Assembly: GCF_041080655.1 (NCBI RefSeq)
Contig: NZ_CP163525.1
Location: 868,001 to 932,000, forward strand
Length of the DNA stretch: 64,000 nucleotides
Source: Streptomyces sp. CG4
GTDB taxonomy: Bacteria; Actinomycetota; Actinomycetes; Streptomycetales; Streptomycetaceae
Direction of reading: 5' to 3'
Shown here in pieces: positions 51,122 through 64,000 of the stretch. A program made the position numbers and the translations under genes. Within the stretch, counting starts at the first letter, position 1. The number at the start of each line of letters is the position of its first letter. The notes under the pieces were generated by a model. It was not told where the DNA came from. It did no database searches and worked only from the letters and a program-made list of their open reading frames with translations.

Positions 51122-52897
51122 TCATGCGTGCGTTCCTTCCGTGCGCGCCGCAGCCACCGGCAGCTGCCAGTGGCGTGCTGCCGCCTGGGCCGCCCACATG
51201 CGGGCGTAGCGGCCGTCCGGTTCTGCGAGCAGCTCGGTATGGGTGCCGCGCTGGGTGACGCGTCCGTCCTCCACGACGAGAATCTGGTCGGCGCCGACGA
51301 CTGTGGACAGGCGGTGGGCCACGACGACCACGGTCTTGCCGTCCACGAGCCGGTCGATGGCGGCCTGGACCACCCGCTCCGATGTGCTGTCGAGGGCGGC
51401 GGTGGGCTCGTCGAGCAGCACGATCGGGGTGTCCTTGAGGAAAGCTCGGGCGATGGAGATGCGCTGGCGTTCGCCACCGGAGAGGGCCGAGCCGATCTCG
51501 CCGACGCAGGTGGCGTATCCGTCGGGCAGCGCTTGGACGAAGTCGTGGATGCCGGCGGCTCGTGCCGCTTCCTCGATCTCCGTGTCGGTGGCGTCCGGAC
51601 GGGCGATGGCGATGTTGGCGCGGATGGTGTCGTCGAAGAGATAGACGTCCTGGAAGACGACAGCGATGTGCCTCAGGACCTCGTCGGGTTCGAGTGCTGT
51701 CAGGTCGTTGCCGCCGATGCGCACACTGCCCGTCTGCGGGTCGGCATAACGGCTGATGAGTCTTGTGATGGTCGTCTTGCCGGAGCCGGAGGGGCCGACC
51801 AGGGCGGTCAGGCTCCGTTCCGGGATCGTGAAGTCGATGTCGCTGAGCGTGGGTTCGCTCTGGCCGTCGTATGTGAAGGTGACGCTGTCGAAGCGGATGT
51901 CGAAGGAGGAGGGCGGTTGTCCGCCTGCGGCGACCGGCAGCGGCCGCACCGAGAGGACGTCGTCGATGCGGGCGAGCGCCGCCTCGGCGAGTTCGAAGAG
52001 CTTGGCCATGACGGCGGCCAGGCTCAGGGGCTCTGCGAAACGGGCTGCGGCCACGGTGATCGCGAGGAGGGTCGCGGGGGTGAGCCGGGCGTCGAGGACG
52101 AGTGCGGCACCGAGCGAGACCAGTGCGACCAGCGCGAGGTGCACGATGAGTTGGGCTCCTGCGACGGGAAGGGCGGCGGACCGGTTGGTGGCGGTCTGGG
52201 TGTGCTGCTGGCGGGCCAGGACGGGGAGCAGGCGCGGCGAGTCAGCGCCCGCCTGGCCGGTGGCCTTCAGGACCGGCAGGCCCTGGACGTACTCCACGAT
52301 CCTTGCCGCCGTCTCCCCTTCTGCCTCGTCGACCTCTCGGAATCCGGTGCCGGAGCGGCGCTGGATCTGCCGTACCAGCGGAAGAGCCGCGCAGGTACCG
52401 GCGACGAGGACCAGGCCGAGGCGCCAGTCCATGGCCAGGACGACGAGGCCCAGCACTGACGGCACGGTGACCAGTTGGACGAACAGCGCGGCCAGGGAAG
52501 AGACGGCGGTGGCCGCCATGGTGGCGTTGCCGCCGACGACCTGGGTCAGGTCCCCGGCCGCGCGCCTGTTCAGGTCCTGCTGGGGCATGGCACGCAGGGC
52601 GGTGCCCAGGCGGAGGCGAGTGGAACCGGTGACCAGGTGCCAGTAGTCGTACGTGAACGCCATCTCCCGTATCCGCAGGGCGCCTTCTGCGGCCACGAGT
52701 GCGGCCAGGAGGGCCACCCAGCCCCAGGCGCGGCCGGTGCGGACCGGGTCGTGGCTCAGTTCCGCGAGGAGCGGGACGAAGCAGGCGTAGGCGGCGGCTT
52801 GGAGGAGGGCCGCGGCCAGGGAGACGCGGAGCGTGGTGCGCAACTGCGGCGCGTACGGGCCGGCAGCGGTGAGCATCAGGCGCAGGATGCGCTTCAC
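51122..52897 (-). CDS. ABC half-transporter (siderophore type), second of a pair
   Basis: A 591-residue exporter-fold ABC protein: six-helix domain (residues about 15-315) and ATPase domain with Walker A LVGPSGSGKTTITRL, signature ALSGGERQRISIARAF, Walker B IVLLDEPTAALD and switch His in VVVVAHRLSTV. ATG 52897 overlaps the stop of the first half-transporter by four bases, so a heterodimer like YbtPQ/IrtAB or PchHI is likely. It could import the ferric siderophore or export the free one. It is the last clear gene of the operon. Confidence 0.92.
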   Translation of the reverse strand: MKRILRLMLTAAGPYAPQLRTTLRVSLAAALLQAAAYACFVPLLAELSHDPVRTGRAWGWVALLAALVAAEGALRIREMAFTYDYWHLVTGSTRLRLGTALRAMPQQDLNRRAAGDLTQVVGGNATMAATAVSSLAALFVQLVTVPSVLGLVVLAMDWRLGLVLVAGTCAALPLVRQIQRRSGTGFREVDEAEGETAARIVEYVQGLPVLKATGQAGADSPRLLPVLARQQHTQTATNRSAALPVAGAQLIVHLALVALVSLGAALVLDARLTPATLLAITVAAARFAEPLSLAAVMAKLFELAEAALARIDDVLSVRPLPVAAGGQPPSSFDIRFDSVTFTYDGQSEPTLSDIDFTIPERSLTALVGPSGSGKTTITRLISRYADPQTGSVRIGGNDLTALEPDEVLRHIAVVFQDVYLFDDTIRANIAIARPDATDTEIEEAARAAGIHDFVQALPDGYATCVGEIGSALSGGERQRISIARAFLKDTPIVLLDEPTAALDSTSERVVQAAIDRLVDGKTVVVVAHRLSTVVGADQILVVEDGRVTQRGTHTELLAEPDGRYARMWAAQAAARHWQLPVAAARTEGTHA

Positions 52898-54669
52898 GAG
52901 GTGACCTCCTGGGTGCGGTGGCCCGTCATGCCCCAGGCGGCGGCCTGCCGGTGGTTCTCCCAGAGGCGGGCGAAGCGGCCTCCGGCGGCGACGAGGTCGG
53001 CGTGGCGGCCTCGTTCGGCGATGCGGCCATGGTCGAGGACGACGATCTGGTCGGCGTCGGTGATCGTGGACAGCCGGTGGGCGATGACCAGGACGGTGCG
53101 GCCCCGGGTGAGGCGGGCGATCACCTGCTGGATGGCCGCTTCGGTCTCGGGGTCGGTGAAGGCGGTGGCCTCGTCGAGGATCACGATCGGCGCCTCGGAG
53201 AGGATCGCCCGGGCGATGGTGATGCGCTGGCGCTGTCCGCCGGACAGGCGGATGCCGCGCTCGCCGACCTGGGTGTCGTAGCCGTCGGGCAGGTCGCGCA
53301 CGATGAAGTCGTGGGCGGCGGCCGCCTCGGCCGCTGCCCGGACCTCGGCGTCGGTGGCGTTGGGACGCGCCAGACGGATGTTCTCCGCCACCGTGCCGGT
53401 GACGAGGAACGGCTCCTGGAAGACGAGCGCGATCTGCCGGAGCAGGACGTCGCTCGCGATGTCCCGGACGTCCACGCCGCCGACGCGGACGGCGCCCGAA
53501 GTGACGTCATGGAAGCGCGGGATCAGACGTGCCAGGGTCGACTTGCCCGATCCGGAAGCGCCGACCAGGGCGCACACCGTGCCTTCGGCGATGTCCAGGT
53601 CGATGCCGTCCAAGGCGGGGGTGTCCTCGCGGCCGGGGTACTCGAAGGTGACGTTCTCGAAGGTGATCGACGCGCCGTCGGGTTCGCGCGGGTCGTCGGG
53701 CGCGGGGAGGGGCGGTGCGTCCAGCAGGGCCTGTACGCGTACGGCACCGGCCTTGGCGTCGTTGATGTGGTTCGTCAGGTGCATCAGGGGTGAGACGGCC
53801 TCGATGGGCAGGGTCCCGATGAGCAGGGCGAGCAGGAGGTCGGTGCGGGAGATCCAGCCGGCTTCCAGCATCGGGACGCCCGTGGCGGCGACGACGAGCA
53901 GGGTGGGCAGCGGCACGATGAACAGCCGGTGCAGCAGCCCGGAGGAGCGGGTGGTGGCCATCCAGACACCGACAGCCTCGGTGAACTCCTCCACGGCGGT
54001 GGCGAACCGGCCGAAGGACGCGCGGCCGTCGTCGAAGGTACGCACGACCGGCATGCCCTGGACGAACTCGACGACGGCCGCGTTCACGTTCTCGTTCGCG
54101 GTGTTGTAGCGCTCGCGCTGGGTGCCGTAGTCGCGGGCCAGGAGTGCGAAACAGACGAAGGCGACCGGGACGATCAGCAGGACGGCGAGCAGCATCCGCC
54201 ACTGCACCACACCCAGGGCCACAAGGGCGGCTGCGGGCTGGGCGACGCCCGATCCGAGGAACGGCAGTGCGTCGGCAACCACGTTGTGCAGGGACTTCAC
54301 GTCGTCCTGGACGATCTTCTTGATGCGTCCGGCGCCGAGCCGCTGCACTTCGCCGAGTGGCATACGGGCGAGGCTGTCGGCGAGCCCGCGACGCAGGACG
54401 ACTTCGAGTGCGTAGCTGGCCTCGTGGGCGAGGTGCTCGGCGAGGCAGCGCGCGCCGAAGCCGCCGGCCAGTCCCGCGCACGCCCCCAGGACCCAGCGGG
54501 TGACCACGGCGCCGGACGGGTCGGCTGCGAGGAGTTCCCCGGTGCCGTAGGCGAGGCAGACGAAGCCGAGGACCGAGCAGATGCCGCTCAACAGGCTGAG
54601 TCCCACGGCACGTTGGAGCACGCTGCGCACCTTCGGGGCGGCCTTGACCAGAGCGAGGACCGTGTTCAC
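52894..54669 (-). CDS. ABC half-transporter (siderophore type), first of a pair
   Basis: A 591-residue ABC protein with an N-terminal membrane domain and ATPase core: Walker [16 protein letters not shown], signature [16 protein letters not shown], Walker [13 protein letters not shown] and [14 protein letters not shown] 54669 overlaps the aryl-AMP ligase stop (GTGA). The frame stays open upstream but that is antisense-like sequence of the ligase gene. The D-loop reads FTDPE instead of the common ALDxE, also seen in YbtP/IrtA-type proteins. Confidence 0.92.
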   Translation of the reverse strand: MNTVLALVKAAPKVRSVLQRAVGLSLLSGICSVLGFVCLAYGTGELLAADPSGAVVTRWVLGACAGLAGGFGARCLAEHLAHEASYALEVVLRRGLADSLARMPLGEVQRLGAGRIKKIVQDDVKSLHNVVADALPFLGSGVAQPAAALVALGVVQWRMLLAVLLIVPVAFVCFALLARDYGTQRERYNTANENVNAAVVEFVQGMPVVRTFDDGRASFGRFATAVEEFTEAVGVWMATTRSSGLLHRLFIVPLPTLLVVAATGVPMLEAGWISRTDLLLALLIGTLPIEAVSPLMHLTNHINDAKAGAVRVQALLDAPPLPAPDDPREPDGASITFENVTFEYPGREDTPALDGIDLDIAEGTVCALVGASGSGKSTLARLIPRFHDVTSGAVRVGGVDVRDIASDVLLRQIALVFQEPFLVTGTVAENIRLARPNATDAEVRAAAEAAAAHDFIVRDLPDGYDTQVGERGIRLSGGQRQRITIARAILSEAPIVILDEATAFTDPETEAAIQQVIARLTRGRTVLVIAHRLSTITDADQIVVLDHGRIAERGRHADLVAAGGRFARLWENHRQAAAWGMTGHRTQEVTS

Positions 54670-56261
54670 GCGCTCACCTGCCGGATGAGCGCGGCCTTGT
54701 CCACCTTGCCGAGGGCGGTGCGGGGGAAGGACGGGAGCACCCGGAGCTCGTCGGGGAGTTTGTAGGCGGCGAGTCCGCGGGCGGTGAGGTGAGTGGCCAG
54801 CTCGACGCGGCTGGGCGGAGCGCCGCGCGGGACGACGCAGGCGCAGGAACGCTCCCCCAGACGGTCGTCGGGCAGGCCGATCAGGGCCGCGTCGTGGACG
54901 GCCGGGTGAGCGAGGAGGTGGTTCTCCACCTCCTCGACGGGGACCTTTTCCCCGCCGCGATTGATGACGTCCTTGATGCGGCCCTCCACGACGAGGTGCC
55001 CGGTGGGGAGGCGACGCACCAGGTCGCCGCTGCGGTAGTAGCCGTCTTCGGTGAACGCCCTGGTGTTGTGTTCGGCAGCCTTGTAATAGCCCCGGAGCGT
55101 GTACGGGCCGCGCACCAGCAGCTCCCCCACCTCGCCGTCCGGCACGTCCCGGTCGTCGGTGGCGATGATGCGGATCTCGTCGCCCGGACAGAGGGGGCGG
55201 CCCTGGGAGTCGAGGACCAGTTCCTCCGGATCGTCGAGGCGGGTGTAGCACAGCAACCCCTCGGCCATGCCGAACACCTGCTGCAGACGGCAGCCCAGTC
55301 CCGGGGTGACGCGCCGGGCGGTCTCGGCCTTGAGGCGGGAGCCGCCCACCTGGAGCAGTTCGAGGCTGTCCAGGTCGTCCTCCGACCACTCCGCTGCCTC
55401 CAGCCACAGCAGGGCGAGGGACGGGACGAGCGCGGTGACGGTGACGCGTTCAGCGGCGATCAGCGGGAACGCTGCGTCCGGGCTCGGCGACGGACACATC
55501 ACGACGGTGCCGCCCGCGTGGAGGGTGCCCAGCAGACCGGGGCAGGCCAGGGGGAAGTTGTGAGCGACGGGCAGCGCCGCCAGATAGCGGGTGTTCGGGC
55601 TCAGACCGGTCACGGCGGCGCTGGCGGCGGCGTTGTAGAGGTAGTCGTCGTGGGTGCGCGGGATCAGCTTGGGTGCACCGGTGGTGCCGCCGGACAGAAG
55701 CAGCAGCGCCACGTCGGACGGGTCCGGCTCCGGGAGCGTCCGCGGCTCGGCGGACAGGGACGCCAGCGAAGTGAACTCCTCCGCGTCGCCGACGACGAGT
55801 ACGTGACGCAGGCTGGGCGCCTTCTCTCGTGCGGCGCGGGCGAGAGACCGGTGGTCGAAGCCGAGGTGGGTGTCCGGGACGACGTACGCCACCGCCTCCG
55901 ACAGGGTGAGCAGGTGGGCGATCTCGGCCTCGCGGTGGGCGGGCAGCGCCATGACGGGGACGGCGCCGAGCCGGAACAGGGCGAAGCTCAGTTCCAGGAA
56001 CTCGGCGATGTTCGGCAGGTGCACGACGACCCGGTCGCCGGGGGCGATGCCCAGATCGTGCAGTCCGGTCGCCAGCCGGTCGGCGCGCAGGTCGAGTTCG
56101 CGATACGTCCACTTCCGGTGCCCGTCCACGACGGCGACCGCGTCGGGCGCGGCGGCGGCCCGGTCACGGAGCAGGGAGCCGAGGGTGCGGCCGGTCCAGT
56201 AGCCGCGCGTCCGGTAGTGGCCGGCGAACGCCACGGGCCAGGGCGTGAAGCCGTCGAGCAT
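54666..56261 (-). CDS. Salicylate/2,3-dihydroxybenzoate-AMP ligase
   Basis: A 531-residue stand-alone adenylating enzyme (DhbE/YbtE/PchD type). Blocks: [20 protein letters not shown], the aryl-acid pocket signature [58 protein letters not shown] and A10 Lys in [17 protein letters not shown] 56261 has GGAGGG upstream. It activates salicylate from the synthase encoded directly before it (two-base gap) and loads it on an aryl carrier domain, which must lie outside this window. Confidence 0.93.
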   Translation of the reverse strand: MLDGFTPWPVAFAGHYRTRGYWTGRTLGSLLRDRAAAAPDAVAVVDGHRKWTYRELDLRADRLATGLHDLGIAPGDRVVVHLPNIAEFLELSFALFRLGAVPVMALPAHREAEIAHLLTLSEAVAYVVPDTHLGFDHRSLARAAREKAPSLRHVLVVGDAEEFTSLASLSAEPRTLPEPDPSDVALLLLSGGTTGAPKLIPRTHDDYLYNAAASAAVTGLSPNTRYLAALPVAHNFPLACPGLLGTLHAGGTVVMCPSPSPDAAFPLIAAERVTVTALVPSLALLWLEAAEWSEDDLDSLELLQVGGSRLKAETARRVTPGLGCRLQQVFGMAEGLLCYTRLDDPEELVLDSQGRPLCPGDEIRIIATDDRDVPDGEVGELLVRGPYTLRGYYKAAEHNTRAFTEDGYYRSGDLVRRLPTGHLVVEGRIKDVINRGGEKVPVEEVENHLLAHPAVHDAALIGLPDDRLGERSCACVVPRGAPPSRVELATHLTARGLAAYKLPDELRVLPSFPRTALGKVDKAALIRQVSA

Positions 56262-56263
56262 GG

Positions 56264-57544
56264 TCAGCCCTCCTTCGGGACGACGTAGGGGGCGACGCTG
56301 CGCAGCTTCTCGCAGGTCTCCTCGTACTCGCGGGCGGGCCGGGAGGCCCCCACGACGCCGGCCCCCGCACGCAGCCAGGCGTGGCCGTCCCGCTGGTAGA
56401 CGGCGCGCAGGACGAGGGCGGCGTCCAGTGCACCGTCGGCGCCGGCGCGCAGCACCGCGCCCGCGTACAGGCCACGCTCCTCCTCCAGCTCGCGGATCAG
56501 CTGGTAGGCCGCCTGCTTGGGGATGCCGGAGGCCGTGACCGGTGGGAAGACCACGCTCAGCGCGTCCCACGCGGTGCGGCCGGGGGCCAGATCCGTGCTG
56601 ACCCGGGAGGCGAGGTGCTGGACGCTGCCGCGTTCCCTGACCGTGAGGAACTCCGCCACCCGGGTGCTGCCGGGCACGCCGACCGAGCACAGCTCCTCGA
56701 CGGCCAGTTTCACGGACGTGGCGTGCTCGTAGACCTCCTTGGGGTCGCGAAGCAGGTCCGACCGCAGGGCGGCGTCCACGTCCGGATCGCCGGTCAGCGC
56801 ACGGGTCCCGGCAAGCGGCTGGGTGGTGACGGTGCCGTCGCCGGACGCCTCCAGCACGGTCTCCGGGCTGAAGCCCGCTGCCTGGATACCGCCGAGGTCG
56901 AGGAGGAACGAGCGCGCGGGGGTGTTGGAGGCGCGGCCCGCCAGGTAGGTGGCGGTCATGTCGACGGGGAAGGGCACCGGGACGGTACGCGAGAGGATGA
57001 CCTTGTCGAGCCTGCCCCGGCCGATCTCGGTGACCGTGTGGGCGACATGGCCCTGGTAGGTGCCTAGCGGGTCGTGGACGTCGACCGGTTTCGGGGCCCC
57101 TGCGGGTTTCGGGCTGTCGGCCACCGCTTTGCGGAGGCGGTCCGGGAGGTCCGGGTCGAGGGTACGGACGGTCAGTTTCTCCTCGGTCACCGTGATCTCG
57201 GTGCCGGGGACCATCAGGTGGGCGAGCGGGCTGTCCGTGGGAGCACGGCTCGCCAGCTCGAACGCCAGCCAGCCGTAGGCGTGCCAGTCGGACACCGGGG
57301 CCTCGTGCAGGGCGGAGTGCAGGGGTTCCCAAGGTGCTCCGGACCAGGGACTCGTCCTCTCGCCGACGTGTATCGCCCGTGCGTCGAGGCGTACGTCGTG
57401 GATCGGGTTGCCCGCGATGTACCACCGCCGCTCCTGCTCATAGACCACGTAGTCCGTGAGCAGGCCGGAGCCGACGAGTTGGGCCACGACGGTCAATGGG
57501 GCGAACGGCCCTGTGATGTGGGTTTGCTGATACTGCTCGGTCAT
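56264..57544 (-). CDS. Salicylate synthase (Irp9/MbtI type)
   Basis: A 426-residue chorismate-utilising enzyme that makes salicylate through isochorismate. Family blocks: [15 protein letters not shown] with the general-base Lys, [60 protein letters not shown] and [20 protein letters not shown]. The length fits bifunctional Irp9/MbtI rather than PchA plus PchB. ATG 57544. It follows the NRPS gene by 13 bases and precedes the AMP ligase. Confidence 0.93.
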   Translation of the reverse strand: MTEQYQQTHITGPFAPLTVVAQLVGSGLLTDYVVYEQERRWYIAGNPIHDVRLDARAIHVGERTSPWSGAPWEPLHSALHEAPVSDWHAYGWLAFELASRAPTDSPLAHLMVPGTEITVTEEKLTVRTLDPDLPDRLRKAVADSPKPAGAPKPVDVHDPLGTYQGHVAHTVTEIGRGRLDKVILSRTVPVPFPVDMTATYLAGRASNTPARSFLLDLGGIQAAGFSPETVLEASGDGTVTTQPLAGTRALTGDPDVDAALRSDLLRDPKEVYEHATSVKLAVEELCSVGVPGSTRVAEFLTVRERGSVQHLASRVSTDLAPGRTAWDALSVVFPPVTASGIPKQAAYQLIRELEEERGLYAGAVLRAGADGALDAALVLRAVYQRDGHAWLRAGAGVVGASRPAREYEETCEKLRSVAPYVVPKEG

Positions 57545-57557
57545 GCTGGGCTCCTGG

Positions 57558-62935
<5,378 letters not shown>

Positions 62936-62939
<4 letters not shown>

Positions 62940-64000
62940 CGATCGTTCTCCTTGGCCGCGAGGGGCGGAATGTTGGCGTTGAAGCGGAAGAGGTTGTCCG
63001 GGTCCCAGGTGTCCTTCACGCGGGCCAGACGGGCGTACGTGACGTCCGGGTAGGCGGCGCGCACCCAGTGGGGCTCCGGGTCGGGCAGAAGGTTGACGTA
63101 GGGCCCTTCGGTCACCTCCTGGAGTGCCTGCCAGGCACTGCGCGCCGGTGTGAGGTGCTCGGAGCTGTCGGCGTTGCCGTACCACTGGGCGCACAGCTCG
63201 ACGAACCAGCCGGCGTCGCGGTGTGTGAAGGCGGTGGGCCCGGCCGGGGCACGCCTGATGGCGCCGCCGAGGGCGCCGAGGACGACGGAGAAGTTGGGGC
63301 CCGCCGTCTTCCAGTGGCCGAGGAGCAGGTCGAGGGTGGTGTCGGTGAGGTCGGTGAGGAGTTCGCCGCGGTTGTACACGTGCTGGCGCGTGACGTCGGG
63401 CGGGGACGGGAGCAGGCGCTGGTAGGTGGTGTAAGGGAGGCGGGTGACCCGGTCGGCGACCGGGCGGGCCGTGCCGTGGCGCAGGGGTGCGAGCACCTCG
63501 TCGGCCTGCTCGGGCGGCCCGAACCAGCTGGGGACGAGTACCGCGCACCGTTCGAAGTGCAGGTGCTCGGGGACGAAGGGCAGGGGCGGCGCGGTCCACA
63601 AGAGCGCGATCAGCGAGGCTTCGTCCGGGGCGCCGGCCAGCCAGTCGCGAGCCGTCCGCAGAGCGGCGGGCGCCTGGCCTGCGGGGTGGACCAGCGGGCC
63701 GGCGACGACGCCGTCCACCGGGTGCAGACGGAATCCGAAGCGGGTGACGACGCCGAAGTTGCCGCCGCCTCCGCGCAGCGCCCAGAACAGGTCCGGGTGG
63801 GTGTCGGCGTCGGCGCGCAGGTGGCGCCCGTCGGCGGTCACCAGGTCGAAGAAGGTGACGTTGTCGCTGGTGAGCCCGTGCTGGCGGGACAGGTCGCCGA
63901 CGCCGCCGCCCAGGGTGTGGCCGGCGATGCCGACGTCGGCGTTGCGGGGGCCGGGCACGGCAAGGCCGTGCTCCTGCGTTGCGGCGTCGAACTCGCCCCA
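62936..64000 (-). CDS. FAD-linked (berberine-bridge-like) oxidase, 5' end cut by window edge
   Basis: The frame is open from base 64000 to the stop at 62936, which overlaps the NRPS start (ATGA). PCMH-type FAD-binding region: ADVGIAGHTLGGGVGDLSRQ, HGLTSDNVTFFDLVTADGRH and LFWALRGGGGNFGVVTRFGF. Then a BBE domain that ends VTYARLARVKDTWDPDNLFR and FNANIPPL. The N-terminal roughly 110 residues, including the flavin-linking His, are outside the window. Being the gene right before a Cys-cyclising NRPS, it may oxidise a thiazoline or alter the scaffold. Confidence 0.9.

Noticed and set aside
54666..57425. A longer start for the aryl-AMP ligase giving a fused protein
   Set aside because: The upstream part is the salicylate synthase gene in another frame; ATG 56261 has GGAGGG and the usual N-terminus.

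Overview
The window is high-GC actinobacterial DNA with strong third-position GC bias, GTG/TTG starts, GGAGG-type ribosome binding sites and 4-base start/stop overlaps. Together with its insertion sequences and gene families it points to a Streptomyces (or close relative), probably a chromosome arm or other accessory region. No rRNA, tRNA or CRISPR array was seen.

Layout. (1) 1-8.9 kb is a scrap yard of mobile DNA: two IS110 transposases, an IS630 relic, an IS5 relic, a decayed BTAD-protein relic, several frameshifted hypotheticals, two small ABM-fold monooxygenases, and a TcmP relic facing its usual partner DUF5131. (2) 9-15 kb has an MDR oxidoreductase behind a palindromic operator, a frameshifted accessory dnaB preceded by a DciA (DUF721) helicase-loader gene, a cold-shock gene that has lost its stop, and a DUF4157 protein of the kind linked to contractile injection systems. 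(3) 15.6-20.9 kb carries small, secreted and membrane hypotheticals. (4) 21-24.1 kb is a magnesium module: an M-box riboswitch, a 28-codon proline-rich leader ORF, a cytosolic PRC/MgtE-N/CBS protein and an NRAMP-like transporter without the classic transition-metal motifs. (5) 24.4-28.9 kb has a lipoprotein, a secreted ricin-type lectin, an IS256 element, a metallo-beta-lactamase-fold hydrolase and an MFS relic. (6) 28.9-42.4 kb is an intact divergent catabolic regulon. The left arm is an aryl-alcohol-type dehydrogenase, aldehyde dehydrogenase, MFS transporter, secreted alpha/beta hydrolase and PaaX-type regulator. The right arm is an SDR, amidohydrolase, CoA ligase, MaoC hydratase, IclR regulator, Rieske oxygenase, a 57-aa Cys/His protein and a VanB-type reductase. 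(7) 42.5-51 kb is more IS debris, an HxlR/hydrolase pair, an IS1182-type element that carries a GNAT gene inside its terminal repeats, a second ricin-domain protein, and relics of a GNAT and of an SBD-HNH (phosphorothioate-type) restriction endonuclease. (8) 51-64 kb is most of a salicylate-thiazoline siderophore operon on the minus strand: FAD-linked oxidase, PchF-like NRPS (TubC-Cy-A(Cys)-MT-PCP-TE), salicylate synthase, aryl-AMP ligase and two ABC half-transporters.

How the genes work together. The siderophore genes are one translationally coupled run: chorismate to salicylate, salicylate activation, cysteine loading, cyclisation, methylation and release, then transport. The catabolic regulon looks built to hydrolyse and import an aromatic compound, oxidise it to an acid, demethylate or hydroxylate it with the Rieske system, and degrade it through CoA steps. 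The magnesium module combines RNA-level sensing with a protein sensor encoded next to the transporter. Single-base frameshifts cluster in the mobile segments and are absent from the siderophore and catabolic operons.
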